Positions 25,423-34,427 are shown, counted from the stretch's first letter. The stretch is DNA of 46,570 nt from Oscillospiraceae bacterium (GCA_015063385.1 SVUG01000013.1:1-46570); one strand, 5' to 3'. Made by a program: numbers and translations. Notes: a model not told the origin generated them from the letters alone.

Positions 25423-26022
25423 ATGAAAATAAACGTCAACAATGCCGATATAGCGCTTACTGCGGGACATCAGAAGCAGTTCCCTCGCGACGTGAGACCG
25501 CAGGTGGCGCTGTCAGGCAGGTCAAACGTGGGCAAAAGCTCACTTATCAACACTCTGCTCGGCAGAAAATCGCTGGCGAGGGTTTCATCCGCGCCCGGCA
25601 AGACCATCACTATCAATTTCTATAACGTAGATAAAAAGATTTATCTCGTTGACCTTCCCGGCTACGGATATGCAAAGCGCTCGATGGACTCAAAGCGTTC
25701 GTGGAGCTCGCTTACCGAGGATTATTTTGTAAAAAATCCATCGAGCGATGCTCTAAAGCTTGTAATACAGCTTATTGACATCAGAACAGGCCCCACCGAT
25801 GACGACATCATGATGATAAATATGATGATTGACAACGATATTCCCTTCGTGGTGGTTGCTACAAAAACCGACAAGCTCTCAAAAACTGCCCTTGAAAACA
25901 GGCTTGCGGAGCTTCAACACGAATATTTTGAGGGCACGGGAATTGAGATTATGCCCTTCTCCTCGGTAAGCCGCGCGGGCAAGGACGAGCTTTGGAAAAA
26001 AATAATTGACGCCATTTCTTAA
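25423..26022 (+). CDS. engB: Ribosome biogenesis GTPase YsxC/EngB
   Basis: TRAFAC GTPase (199 residues) required for large ribosomal subunit assembly. G1 'GRSNVGKSS' (32-40), G2 around '[10 protein letters not shown]', G3 'DLPGYGYAK', G4 'TKTDK' and G5 'SSVSRAG' are all present. The start is ATG 25423, seven nt behind GAGG; the in-frame TTG at 25411 overlaps that RBS and is rejected. It lies directly after lon. Confidence 0.96.
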   Translation: MKINVNNADIALTAGHQKQFPRDVRPQVALSGRSNVGKSSLINTLLGRKSLARVSSAPGKTITINFYNVDKKIYLVDLPGYGYAKRSMDSKRSWSSLTEDYFVKNPSSDALKLVIQLIDIRTGPTDDDIMMINMMIDNDIPFVVVATKTDKLSKTALENRLAELQHEYFEGTGIEIMPFSSVSRAGKDELWKKIIDAIS

Positions 26023-26041
26023 ATTTTGAAAGGATAATTTT

Positions 26042-26785
26042 ATGGATAGTCCGATATACTATATATTGTCTGCTTTAGCGGCGCTGGTTGCACTGACGGT
26101 ACACGAATACTGTCACGGATATGCGGCGTACAAATTGGGGGACGATACTGCCAAGAATTTCGGCAGACTCACTCTTAATCCTATAAAGCATCTTGACCCC
26201 ATCGGCACGATCTGTATGATATTTCTGCACGTAGGCTGGGCAAAGCCCGTGCCTATCAACACACGTAATTTCAAGAATCCCAGAAAGGATTTTGCCATAA
26301 CCGCTATAGCAGGCCCGATTTCCAATTTAGCGCTCGCTTTTATTTCTGCCCTGCTTTATCTCTCAGTTTTCGCACTTGTTAGAGACGTAAGATTTGAAAC
26401 AGCGAATTTTGGATACCATCTTGCGAACAATACGCTTCTCTTTCTTATGGTATTTCATTCGATAAATATCGGCTTCGCAATTTTCAATCTTTTGCCTATT
26501 CCGCCGCTTGACGGCTCGCGACTTCTCGGTATAGTTTTGCCGCCCAAGGCCTACCATTTCATTTTACAGCACGAGCAAAAGTTTTATTACGGTGTGCTGG
26601 CTTGGCTTCTCGTTGGTGATTACGTTGCTTATGCCCTCAGAATGATTCCGTTTATTGCAATGAGCCCCGTGCTTAATTTTATCGTAGGAATTTTCTCACT
26701 TTCCGACATGCTCGGAGCTGTGATTTCATTTATTTCCGGGCTTATGCTTGATTTCTGGCAGCTTATTCCCTTCCTTAAGATTTAA
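26042..26785 (+). CDS. Site-2 protease family membrane metalloprotease (M50)
   Basis: The 247-residue integral membrane protein has about five to six hydrophobic segments. The zinc motif HExxH is 'HEYCH' (21-25) in the first helix, and the third ligand region 'NLLPIPPLDGSR' lies at about 153-164, both in the order of the short (Rv2869/YwhC-like) S2P subfamily. No PDZ or CBS domain. It probably cleaves substrates within the membrane; the substrate is unknown. It sits upstream of scpA, as is common in Clostridia. The RBS is AAAGGA. Confidence 0.92.
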   Translation: MDSPIYYILSALAALVALTVHEYCHGYAAYKLGDDTAKNFGRLTLNPIKHLDPIGTICMIFLHVGWAKPVPINTRNFKNPRKDFAITAIAGPISNLALAFISALLYLSVFALVRDVRFETANFGYHLANNTLLFLMVFHSINIGFAIFNLLPIPPLDGSRLLGIVLPPKAYHFILQHEQKFYYGVLAWLLVGDYVAYALRMIPFIAMSPVLNFIVGIFSLSDMLGAVISFISGLMLDFWQLIPFLKI

Positions 26786-26817
26786 CCCCTTGTATAGAGA
26801 AAGGACCTTTTCGTTTT

Positions 26818-27645
26818 ATGATTGAACAGCTTACCTACCGCCTCGATCAATTCGAGGGGCCGCTTGACCTGCTTCTGACTCTTATCAGCAAGAACAAGGT
26901 GAGCATTACCGATATACCTATCGCTATGATTTGCGACCAATACGTTGAATATATCACAGAGGCGCAGAGAATGGACCCTGATATCGCCAGCGAGTTTATC
27001 GTTATGGCAAGCGAGCTGATGCTCATAAAGAGCCGTATGCTGCTGCCGCACGAGGAGGGTACGGAAAATGACCCGAGGCGCGAAATAGCAGATGCCCTTA
27101 TGCTCTATCAGCAGGCCAAGCTCGCCGCCAAGGAGTTGAAACCCCGATACGACGAATATTCAGGCAGATATATAAAGGGCACGGATGAGATTCCGCCTGA
27201 GAGAGGTCTGCCACTTAATCTTGACACAGGGCTGCTCGTCAAGGCTCTTGAATCGGTTCTCAGACGAATGAAAATTGCCGAATCGGCAAAGACTCCCAGT
27301 GAGCTTGTTAATCCGCTCATCAAGCACAAGGTTGTTTCGGTAGAGGAAAAAATCGAAGAAATGTGCGCTTTTCTTGAAAATGTTGAGGAGGCCACCCTCT
27401 TCACTCTGCTCTCCGCAGCAGAAACGCGTTCTGAGCTTGTCGCAAGATTTATGGGCATACTGGAGCTGATAAAGCTCGGTAGAATTACTATCACTACCGT
27501 GACGGTTATAGAGGACGTGGTTGAGTATAACGAAAACGGACTTGAAATGTCCTTTAAGCTCAATCGTGATTACGTACCGTCTGAAAACAGCGAGAGTGAA
27601 TTTGACGATAAGCCCGAAGAAAACGAGGTTGAAAGTAATGACTGA
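26818..27645 (+). CDS. scpA: Segregation and condensation protein A
   Basis: The kleisin subunit of the SMC-ScpAB condensin. The N-terminal 'LTYRLDQFEGPLDLLLTLI' signature and the C-terminal winged-helix region are typical; length is 275 residues. The C-terminus carries a highly acidic tail. The start codon lies 12 nt behind AAGGA, a longer gap than usual, but the protein N-terminus matches family members. The last 8 nt overlap scpB, supporting stoichiometric translation of both condensin subunits. Confidence 0.95.
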   Translation: MIEQLTYRLDQFEGPLDLLLTLISKNKVSITDIPIAMICDQYVEYITEAQRMDPDIASEFIVMASELMLIKSRMLLPHEEGTENDPRREIADALMLYQQAKLAAKELKPRYDEYSGRYIKGTDEIPPERGLPLNLDTGLLVKALESVLRRMKIAESAKTPSELVNPLIKHKVVSVEEKIEEMCAFLENVEEATLFTLLSAAETRSELVARFMGILELIKLGRITITTVTVIEDVVEYNENGLEMSFKLNRDYVPSENSESEFDDKPEENEVESND

Positions 27646-28438
27646 AGAAATGATTGAAAATATAAATGACGCCGCTAAAGAGACGGCAGAAGAAAAGACT
27701 CTCGTCGAGGATTCGGCGGAAATAAGCGAGCCTGCACGCGAGGTCGTATTTGAGGAGGCGCTGGAAGCAATACTGTTTGCCGCAGGACACCCCATTACAT
27801 ATGCGACTCTTGCAAGAGTTTTTGAATCCACTCCCCCAAAAATCAAGGAGAGTGTAATAGAATATTCCATACAGTACAACAACTCGGATATACCGAGAGG
27901 CGTTATTCTGCTTACATACGCAGATTCCTGCCAGCTTTGCACTAAAAAATACTATCTTAACGAGATACGCGAGGCACTCGGAATCAAGAAAAGCGGTACG
28001 CTTTCTACCTCCTCTATGGAGGCGCTTGCTATCGTTGCGTATAATCAGCCCGTCACGAGAGCATTCGTTGATACGCTCAGACGTGTTGACTCCTCTTACG
28101 CTATGAATAATCTCATTGACCGCGGACTTATCGAGTCCAAGGGACGACTTGATGCGCCCGGAAGACCTATGCTTTACGGCACTACTCCCGATTTTCTCAG
28201 AGCATTCGGACTTTCCACCATTGACGCTCTGCCTACCACAGCCGAAGAAATTCAGGCGATGTTCGCTAAAATTAACGGTGGTCAGAATCAAGGAGAGGAT
28301 ATGCTCGACGAGCTGCAGATAGCTATGTCCGAGGATGAACTTGCCGTTAAGGAATCGGATACGGAAGCCACCGCAATGGTCGAGGAGATTTCATACGAGG
28401 ACGAGCAATCGGCTGAGGACGATATCCAAAACGGCTAA
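27638..28438 (+). CDS. scpB: Segregation and condensation protein B
   Basis: The start is ATG 27638, overlapping the scpA end by 8 nt, behind GAGG; the upstream in-frame ATG lies inside scpA. The 266-residue protein begins with an acidic ~35-residue extension before the two winged-helix domains ('EEALEAILFAAGHPI', 'EALAIVAYNQPVTRA', 'GRPMLYGTT'), and ends in another acidic tail of about 50 residues. Both tails are longer than in the classic ~190-residue ScpB. It partners with ScpA and SMC in chromosome segregation. Confidence 0.95.
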   Translation: MTEEMIENINDAAKETAEEKTLVEDSAEISEPAREVVFEEALEAILFAAGHPITYATLARVFESTPPKIKESVIEYSIQYNNSDIPRGVILLTYADSCQLCTKKYYLNEIREALGIKKSGTLSTSSMEALAIVAYNQPVTRAFVDTLRRVDSSYAMNNLIDRGLIESKGRLDAPGRPMLYGTTPDFLRAFGLSTIDALPTTAEEIQAMFAKINGGQNQGEDMLDELQIAMSEDELAVKESDTEATAMVEEISYEDEQSAEDDIQNG

Positions 28439-28447
28439 AGGAGCAAT

Positions 28448-28978
28448 ATGGCAGGTATTTTGATAATTCTTATTCTCTCATTTATGATAGCCTTTATCAT
28501 TACGCGAAGCGTATGGGTGAGGGTTATAAACGGTGAGCTTTTAAGAATTGAATTTCATCTGCCAGTATTTGCGCTGATTCTCACAAAGAAAAATAAAAGC
28601 AAGGGTGAAAAGCAAAAAAAGAAACGGCGAGAGCTTTCTGCCCTGACTTATATTGCCATAATTATAAAAACACTAAAAAGATTTGACAGATGCGAGGTTG
28701 CGATAGATAAAGTATCACCGCCTCAAAAGGAAGAAAAATTCAAGGCTTCTACGCTGACGAAGCCTTACGGATACCAATCACTCATTTACACTATAGTTGC
28801 ATATCTTGAAACCAAAGTGCGAAAACTTACTTTAAAGGAAAACGCCGTAGCGTTTATACCTAGTAATCCCCTGTTTCTTTGTGATATTACTGTTAAAGGA
28901 AGACTTTACGAGATTGCACTCGGAGCTTTTTGTCTTTACAAAAATATTCAAAAAGAAAAGAGGCTTAGTTTTTCTTAA
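28448..28978 (+). CDS. DUF2953-like membrane-anchored protein
   Basis: The 176-residue protein has an N-terminal transmembrane helix (about 3-20), the 'GELLRIEFHLPVFALIL' segment of DUF2953-type proteins, a very basic linker (about 47-62), and a C-terminal part with a partly hydrophobic helix. In Clostridia, a DUF2953 gene commonly sits between scpB and ytfJ, as here. Its stop codon overlaps the next start (TAATG). Function is unknown; a link to sporulation is inferred only from the neighbour. Confidence 0.65.
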   Translation: MAGILIILILSFMIAFIITRSVWVRVINGELLRIEFHLPVFALILTKKNKSKGEKQKKKRRELSALTYIAIIIKTLKRFDRCEVAIDKVSPPQKEEKFKASTLTKPYGYQSLIYTIVAYLETKVRKLTLKENAVAFIPSNPLFLCDITVKGRLYEIALGAFCLYKNIQKEKRLSFS

Positions 28979-29358
28979 TGTCAGAAAATAAAATGAGTGA
29001 TATTATAAAAGCGTCTATGGACGGCATCAAAAGCTTTACAGATATGGAAACGGTTATTGGAAATGCCATTACCACGCCGAGCGGAGTGACGGTCATTCCA
29101 GTATCAAAGGTCGCTATGGGAATTGCCACCGGCGGAATTGATTACGGAAATAAAAAAGAGCGCCACGAGCAGAATTTTGGAGGCGGAGGGGGAACGGGAC
29201 TTGCAATTACTCCCGTAGCCTTTCTGACGGTTGGGCGTGACGCCGAGATAAATCTCATACACATAAATTCAAGCGGAGCAAGCGACGTTGAGAGGATAAC
29301 CACTCTTATTGAAAACTCGCCCGCTATAATTGAAAAAATAAAGTCGGTTTTGTCATAA
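28978..29358 (+). CDS. ytfJ: GerW/YtfJ-family sporulation-associated protein
   Basis: The 126-residue protein matches GerW family spore proteins: 'TVIGNAITTPSGVTVIPVSKV', a Gly-rich 'FGGGGGTGLAITPVAFL' segment, and a C-terminal 'IEKI' end. In Bacillus the homologue is needed for spore germination, but the family also occurs in non-spore formers. The gene overlaps the DUF2953 stop by one base. Its presence fits, but does not prove, a spore-forming lineage. Confidence 0.9.
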   Translation: MSENKMSDIIKASMDGIKSFTDMETVIGNAITTPSGVTVIPVSKVAMGIATGGIDYGNKKERHEQNFGGGGGTGLAITPVAFLTVGRDAEINLIHINSSGASDVERITTLIENSPAIIEKIKSVLS

Positions 29359-29414
29359 TCTTCTATGAATACTCTATTGCTTTTTCAGGAAAGATAAGAA
29401 AAAGGAGTATTTTT

Positions 29415-30551
29415 ATGAAAAGACAGGACTTTTGGGGCGAAATATTAAAGATTTTTTCTATCGTTCTTTTATTATTCTCGCTTCTCGGGCTATATCCGTC
29501 GGCAGAGGGGCGATCTGCACGCTTCAATACGAGCGCCAGGTCGGCGACTCTTTACGTGCCTGAAACGGATAGCTTCATATATTCAAAAAATCAAAATGAG
29601 CGACTGCCCATGGCAAGCACCACCAAAATCATGACAGCAATGATAGCCCTTGAAGAATGTGAGGGTGATGAGGTCGTGGTAATCGGTGGCGAATCTGTTG
29701 GAATTGAAGGCTCGTCGGCATACTTGCGCGAGGGCGATGAGCTTACTATGGAAGAGCTAACCTATGCTCTGCTCTTACAGAGCGCAAATGATGCAGCGGT
29801 AGCTATTGCATACCACATAGGTGGCAGCGTTGAGGCGTTTGCAGATATGATGAATAAGCGCGCTCGTGATATGGGACTTTCGGACACTAATTTTGAGAAT
29901 CCGCACGGTCTTGATTCAAGCGAGCATTACACCACAGCGCACGACCTAGCAAAAATTGCTGCAGCAGCACTCGAAAATCCCAAGTTCAAGGAAATAGCAT
30001 CTACTTATAAAAAATCGTTCGTCACCGAGGAAAGAAGCCGCACCTACGTCAATCACAACAAGCTGCTTAACATGTACGACGGCTGTATTGGTGTGAAAAC
30101 CGGCTTCACTAAAAAAAGCGGCAGATGCCTCGTTGGAGCTGCCGAGCGCGACGGATTAACATTTATTACCGTCACGCTGGATGCACCTAGTGATTGGGCA
30201 GACCATAAGGCTATGCTCAACTATGGCTACGAAAGACTAGAAAAAATCAACCTTGCAGAGCCCTCGGAATACGAATATAATATCCCTGTGCTTGATGGCG
30301 AGAGTGAATCCGTATGCGTTAAAAATATTGATGGAGCAAATCTGATAAGAGAGCGCTGCGATGACGGCTTTGAGAGCCACGTTAAGCTCTCGCGCTTTGC
30401 AGTAGCACCTATACGCGAGGGAGATATACTCGGTGAAGTGATATTCACTATCGGCGGCAAGGAGTGCGCAAGGGTGAACCTTGTTGCAACAGAAAGCGTA
30501 AATAAGAAAAACAGCAAAACGTTATGGGAAAGGATTACTTCCCTATTCTAA
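29415..30551 (+). CDS. dacB: D-alanyl-D-alanine carboxypeptidase (PBP5/DacF type)
   Basis: The 378-residue S11 peptidase has a signal segment (about 12-31), 'ASTTKIM' with Ser 68 and Lys 71, 'SAN' (123-125) and 'KTG' (229-231), all active-site motifs in the right order. A PBP5 C-terminal beta domain follows. The C-terminal ~15 residues are amphipathic and basic, fitting membrane attachment. It trims the terminal D-Ala of peptidoglycan stem peptides. In Bacillus the gene at this locus (dacB) is followed by spmA-spmB; here they are missing and rluB follows directly. The RBS is AAAGGAG. Confidence 0.92.
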   Translation: MKRQDFWGEILKIFSIVLLLFSLLGLYPSAEGRSARFNTSARSATLYVPETDSFIYSKNQNERLPMASTTKIMTAMIALEECEGDEVVVIGGESVGIEGSSAYLREGDELTMEELTYALLLQSANDAAVAIAYHIGGSVEAFADMMNKRARDMGLSDTNFENPHGLDSSEHYTTAHDLAKIAAAALENPKFKEIASTYKKSFVTEERSRTYVNHNKLLNMYDGCIGVKTGFTKKSGRCLVGAAERDGLTFITVTLDAPSDWADHKAMLNYGYERLEKINLAEPSEYEYNIPVLDGESESVCVKNIDGANLIRERCDDGFESHVKLSRFAVAPIREGDILGEVIFTIGGKECARVNLVATESVNKKNSKTLWERITSLF

Positions 30552-30570
30552 ATATACTCTGGAGATTTCA

Positions 30571-31308
30571 ATGGAAAAGGTAAGACTGCAAAAATTTATA
30601 GCCGATGCGGGACTGATGTCAAGACGTGCGGCTGAGGACGAGATAGAGAGAGGAAATATGTCGGTAAACGGTCACGTGGCTACGCTTGGCACAAAGATTG
30701 ACCCCAAAAACGACGTTGTCACCTACAAGGGAAAGAGAATACGCTACGAGCGCCGTGAGCATACCTATATTATGCTCAACAAGCCGAGAGGGTATCTTTC
30801 TACCACGACCGACGACAGAGGCAGGAAGTGTGTCACAGACCTGCTCGAAGGCATAAGCGCAAGAGTGTATCCTGTAGGCCGACTCGATATGATTTCAGAG
30901 GGTATGATTCTTCTTACCGATGACGGCGAGCTTAAAAACCGACTTACGCACCCAAGCCACGAGATTGGCAAGGTATATCGCGTTAAGGTTGGCGGCTCGG
31001 TCAGCGAGGAGCAGATGGATATTCTGACGTCTCCCCTTGTTATAGACGGATATAAAATCAAGCCCGTTGAGGTCACCGTCTCATCTGAGGACGAGGGCGG
31101 AACGGTTCTGAAAATGACTCTTTTCGAGGGTAGAAACCGCCAGATAAGAAAAATGTGCGAAGAGGCAGGACTTACCGTTAGGCGTCTGTCGCGCGTTTCT
31201 ATAGGCAATCTTAAGCTTGACGGTCTGCCCGTCGGCAAATGGCGCTATCTTGAGAACTCCGAGGTAGAATATCTTTACAAGGCAACGAGGAACGTGAAAA
31301 ATGTTTAA
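30571..31308 (+). CDS. rluB: 23S rRNA pseudouridine synthase, RsuA/RluB family
   Basis: The 245-residue protein has an N-terminal S4 RNA-binding domain ('VRLQKFIADAGLMSRRAAE') and a pseudouridine synthase domain with catalytic Asp 106 in 'GRLDMISEGMILLTDDG', then 'GRNRQIRKMCEEAG'. The gene position behind scpAB-dacB fits rluB (23S rRNA U2605), but RsuA specificity cannot be excluded by sequence alone. It overlaps the next gene by 8 nt. Confidence 0.93.
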   Translation: MEKVRLQKFIADAGLMSRRAAEDEIERGNMSVNGHVATLGTKIDPKNDVVTYKGKRIRYERREHTYIMLNKPRGYLSTTTDDRGRKCVTDLLEGISARVYPVGRLDMISEGMILLTDDGELKNRLTHPSHEIGKVYRVKVGGSVSEEQMDILTSPLVIDGYKIKPVEVTVSSEDEGGTVLKMTLFEGRNRQIRKMCEEAGLTVRRLSRVSIGNLKLDGLPVGKWRYLENSEVEYLYKATRNVKNV

Positions 31309-31702
31309 AATAACTCCTGTACAAAGCAAGGACGAGCAGCTCTCACTGTGTAAGGCGTGCGGTACTAGCTATCGCGAGGGCGCGTTTGCCTATATTATGT
31401 TTGATATAGATAGCGGTGACCTTATGGGCATGTCGCAGTTTGAGATAGGCGAGTCGGGGTACATATACGACCTAAGAGAAGCACCGAATCACGATGATTT
31501 TGAGGCTATGTTCATTCTGGGCAGACAAACTATGAACTTTATCGACACATGCGGTGCACATACCTGCTACGCAGACTGCGATGCCGGTGCTGAAAGACTG
31601 CTTCGCGCGATAGGCTTCAAGCCTGAAGCCGAGAAGATGTACTGCGATATGACAGGTATGTTCGATGGACATTGCGGAGGGCATACTGTAAAGCTTGATT
31701 AA
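31301..31702 (+). CDS. Small GNAT-like protein of unknown function
   Basis: The 133-residue protein is unusually rich in Cys (seven) with a 'CDAGAERLLRAIGFKP' segment, resembling the C-terminal half of GNAT acetyltransferases ('A..LL...GF'). The acetyl-CoA pyrophosphate loop (Q/RxxGxG/A) is not evident, so catalysis is uncertain. The start overlaps rluB by 8 nt and the gene closes the long plus-strand run. The fold assignment is an inference from pattern. Confidence 0.55.
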   Translation: MFKITPVQSKDEQLSLCKACGTSYREGAFAYIMFDIDSGDLMGMSQFEIGESGYIYDLREAPNHDDFEAMFILGRQTMNFIDTCGAHTCYADCDAGAERLLRAIGFKPEAEKMYCDMTGMFDGHCGGHTVKLD

Positions 31703-31735
31703 AAAAACCTCACAGAAAATTCTGTGAGGTTTTTT
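31702..31735 (+). terminator. Convergent terminator ending the lon-rluB run
   Basis: A 15-bp perfect stem (31702-31716 with 31721-31735) with a 4-nt loop and A/T runs; it also serves the minus-strand hydrolase gene whose stop codon is at 31736. Confidence 0.88.
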
Positions 31736-32710
31736 CTATTTATCCAAGAAATCGTAGATTTTTCTCCAAATTTCCTTATCCTGCTCTGTAATTTTGTGCC
31801 AATCGTAAGAGGAAAGAAAGACTTTTTGAGATTCCTTATCCTTGTGGAGATTCTTTTTGATACGCTTTTTATGAGCTCTGAAAAACTCCGCCTTGTATTT
31901 CACCGCTTCGGCAGTGTAGTTCGGATTGTGTCCCCTATCGGTAAGAGTGATAAAGCTTACGTTTTCCTTGCCAGAAAGCGCACTTTTAAGCCTTAAATAA
32001 TGACGCTTTGCAGAAACGGTATCATCATCAAGCGAATGAATTACAAGCACGTCCCTATCTGTTTGAGTCAGCACCGAGATAGCCGAGCTTGAAATATAGT
32101 CGGGATTCATAGCCCTTTCTATCTCGTAAAGGTGAGACCTGAACGGCGCGAGAATACCTGGGACTACTTGCTTTTGCATATCGCTAAGCGAAATGAAGCC
32201 TGACATTGCAACAATGCTGCGCAGGTTTTTGTGAAAGGCGAGGATATTGAGCGCAGAGAATCCTCCCCAGCTATGACCGACGACCGAAATGCCCTCTTCT
32301 GCGTAGCCGTCATTTTTCAAGGCGGTAATACAAGCATCAAGGTCGGCAAGCGAGCCTGAAAGTCCCATAATATGCTCGCCCTCAGATTCGGTGCAGCCGG
32401 TGTGGTCATATGAATAGACAAGATAGCCGCGGCTTGCAAGCATCTCTATTTCCTTCATATAAGCTCTGTGCCCGACGCCCATGCCGTGCTCAAAAATTAC
32501 GAGCCTGTTCTTATCATACTCGGAAAAATCTCGGTAATGATAAAAATATCCGCTAAGCGTGTGTACTTTTTTAGTTTTAAAGGAATACGCAGTTCTCTGT
32601 AGCCCCGGAAAATCATCAACGCTAAAATAGAACAGCGTGCCGTCATCATCGCGACGGCAAAGCAAAGCATTTTTATATATTTTTTCAATCTGCCGCAGAA
32701 TAAGTCCCAT
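31736..32710 (-). CDS. Alpha/beta hydrolase (serine hydrolase, possible lipase/esterase)
   Basis: The start is ATG 32710, overlapping the tgt end (stop at 32712-32714) and behind AAAGGA. The 324-residue protein has oxyanion-region 'IFEHGMGVGHRAY', 'YDHTGCTESEG', the nucleophile elbow 'GHSWGG' (Ser about 145), an Asp in 'VIHSLDDDTV' and a His in 'DRGHNPNY'. The full triad is present. No signal peptide, so cytoplasmic. It has a basic C-terminal extension of about 60 residues. The substrate is unknown. Confidence 0.88.
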   Translation of the reverse strand: MGLILRQIEKIYKNALLCRRDDDGTLFYFSVDDFPGLQRTAYSFKTKKVHTLSGYFYHYRDFSEYDKNRLVIFEHGMGVGHRAYMKEIEMLASRGYLVYSYDHTGCTESEGEHIMGLSGSLADLDACITALKNDGYAEEGISVVGHSWGGFSALNILAFHKNLRSIVAMSGFISLSDMQKQVVPGILAPFRSHLYEIERAMNPDYISSSAISVLTQTDRDVLVIHSLDDDTVSAKRHYLRLKSALSGKENVSFITLTDRGHNPNYTAEAVKYKAEFFRAHKKRIKKNLHKDKESQKVFLSSYDWHKITEQDKEIWRKIYDFLDK

Positions 32711-32711
32711 T

Positions 32712-33854
32712 TTAATCCTTTCTGCGTTCCGCGAGAGCATCCTTGTAGGTGTGATAGAACTCCTCGTATCTGCCCTCGTCGAGCGCATCTCTTATTTTCT
32801 GCATAAGCTCATTATAGAAGTAGAGATTATGTAAAACTGCAAGACGCATACCGAGAGCCTCGCGCGCCTTGAAGAGATGACGAATGTACGAGCGAGAATA
32901 GCTCTTACACGCGGGGCAACCACACTCCTCAGCAATCGGGCGCGCATCCTCTGCATACTTTTCATTGAGAAGATTGATTTTTCCCTTCCAGGTGAAGAGA
33001 TTGCCGTGACGTGCATTACGGCTCGGCATTACGCAATCAAAGAAATCAACGCCGCGGTATACCGCTTCAACTATATTCTGCGGAGTGCCGACACCCATAA
33101 GATACCTAGGCTTATCCACAGGCATATATGGCTCAACGGTTTCAATAATGTGATACATCATGTCAGCGCTCTCACCAACGGCAAGACCGCCTATTGCATA
33201 GCCGTCGCACTCAATCTCGCGAATAGCCTTCATATTTTCTATACGCAGGTCCTCGTACGTTCCGCCCTGATTAATTCCGAACAGCATCTGATGAGGGTTA
33301 ACAGTTCCCTCCTCAGCGTTTAGTCTATCCATTTCCGCACGGCATCTTTTAAGCCAACGGATAGTGCGCTCGTGCGAATTTTTTACGTACTGATAGGGCG
33401 CGGGGTTCTCCACGCACTCGTCAAACGCCATGGCAATGGTCGAGCCAAGATGCGACTGAATCTGCATCGACTCCTCGGGGCCCATAAATATTCGCTTGCC
33501 GTCCATATGCGAGTTGAAGGTGACACCTTCCTCTGTTATTTTGCGAAGCTTGGCAAGAGAAAATACCTGGAATCCTCCGGAATCAGTAAGTACAGGTCTA
33601 TCCCAGTTAAAGAATTTATGAAGTCCGCCCATACGGTATATAAGGTCGTCACCGGGACGGATATGGAGGTGATAGGTGTTGGAAAGCTCAACCTGACAAC
33701 CAACCTCCTTTAAATCGTTGGTTGAAATACCGCCCTTAATCGCGGCCGAGGTACCTACGTTCATAAACACAGGGGTTTCAATAGTTCCATGCACGGTTTC
33801 AAATCTCGCGCGACGTGCCTTTCCCTCGGTTTTAAGTAAGGTGAATTTACCCAT
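32712..33854 (-). CDS. tgt: Queuine tRNA-ribosyltransferase (TGT)
   Basis: Exchanges guanine-34 for preQ1 or queuine in tRNAs with GUN anticodons. The 380-residue protein contains 'LTDSGGFQVFSL' (base-binding Asp), 'GINQGGTYEDLR', 'GYAIGGLAVGE', 'VDFFDCVMPSRNARHG' (nucleophilic Asp) and the C-terminal zinc site 'ECGCPACKSYSRSYIRHL', all canonical. The RBS (GAAAGG) lies just inside the first intergenic inverted-repeat element boundary. No preQ1 riboswitch is recognised upstream. The operon continues into the alpha/beta hydrolase. Confidence 0.96.
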   Translation of the reverse strand: MGKFTLLKTEGKARRARFETVHGTIETPVFMNVGTSAAIKGGISTNDLKEVGCQVELSNTYHLHIRPGDDLIYRMGGLHKFFNWDRPVLTDSGGFQVFSLAKLRKITEEGVTFNSHMDGKRIFMGPEESMQIQSHLGSTIAMAFDECVENPAPYQYVKNSHERTIRWLKRCRAEMDRLNAEEGTVNPHQMLFGINQGGTYEDLRIENMKAIREIECDGYAIGGLAVGESADMMYHIIETVEPYMPVDKPRYLMGVGTPQNIVEAVYRGVDFFDCVMPSRNARHGNLFTWKGKINLLNEKYAEDARPIAEECGCPACKSYSRSYIRHLFKAREALGMRLAVLHNLYFYNELMQKIRDALDEGRYEEFYHTYKDALAERRKD

Positions 33855-33871
33855 TATATTTGCCTTTCACT

Positions 33872-34150
33872 TAGCCGTAAGGAAATCAAACAAACAAGGT
33901 TTTGAATGATAGATTTTCCCATATACATCACCGATTTTTTCTTAAATATCCGCATATTCTGCGAAAAAATTGGCTTGCATACGAAAAAATCTATTTAGTC
34001 AAAACTGCTTTGCACCATACGGCAAATAAATTTTTGATAGATTTTTTTGGATTTTGCCGAGGTCAAGTGTGGACTTTACAAGGCAAAATACGGGAAAAGA
34101 TGCTAAAATTTCTCGCCGTAGGGTTTGCGGGTTCGATTACCTTACGGCTA
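33872..34150. repeat. MITE-like element 1 (about 279 bp, 16-bp terminal inverted repeats)
   Basis: The ends are 33872-33887 (TAGCCGTAAGGAAATC) and 34135-34150, whose reverse complement is identical except for one base. The interior is AT-rich, has no convincing ORF, and has several smaller hairpins (AAAAAATCTA/TAGATTTTTT; ATTTTGCC/GGCAAAAT). The left end is 17 nt before the tgt start, so the element provides the tgt upstream region. It abuts element 2 and they share the TA at 34149-34150. Confidence 0.5.
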
Positions 34151-34426
34151 GGCAAAAGAAAGTTATCCGAACCCGCTCTAAAGCTTAACTTTTCAGCGCT
34201 TTCGGCACTTATCACTCTTGCCAAGTACTCACTTGGCGGCGAGCGCCAAGCACCAAAATCATCTTAAAATTCAGGCTTTAGAGTTCTTCGAATTTTTAAG
34301 ATATGAAATTTTGCGTAAGACGAGGTTAAAATCTGAGATAATATGCGGATATTATGAGGATTTTTACCGAAGTATTGCACAAAATTTCTATCTTCAAAAC
34401 GGGTTCGGATAACTTTCTTGTGCCTA
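34149..34426. repeat. MITE-like element 2 (278 bp, 27-bp terminal inverted repeats)
   Basis: Ends 34149-34175 and 34400-34426 are reverse complements with one mismatch in 27. Both ends start with TA. The interior has hairpins, among them GCCAAGT/ACTTGGC and ATCTTAAAATTC/GAATTTTTAAGAT, and no plausible gene. The right end lies one base after the mutL stop codon. Together with element 1 it fills the whole 573-bp gap between tgt and mutL. Confidence 0.55.
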
Positions 34427-34427
34427 A

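Noticed and set aside
34110-34150. T-arm-like GGGTTCGATTACC with GCCGTA/TACGGC pairing, suggesting a tRNA
   Set aside because: No acceptor, D or anticodon arm can be built around it; it is explained better by the inverted-repeat ends.
33902-34267. A 121-codon plus-strand ORF in the tgt-mutL gap
   Set aside because: It spans the inner ends of both inverted-repeat elements, has no RBS and no protein-like pattern; it is an open frame by chance.
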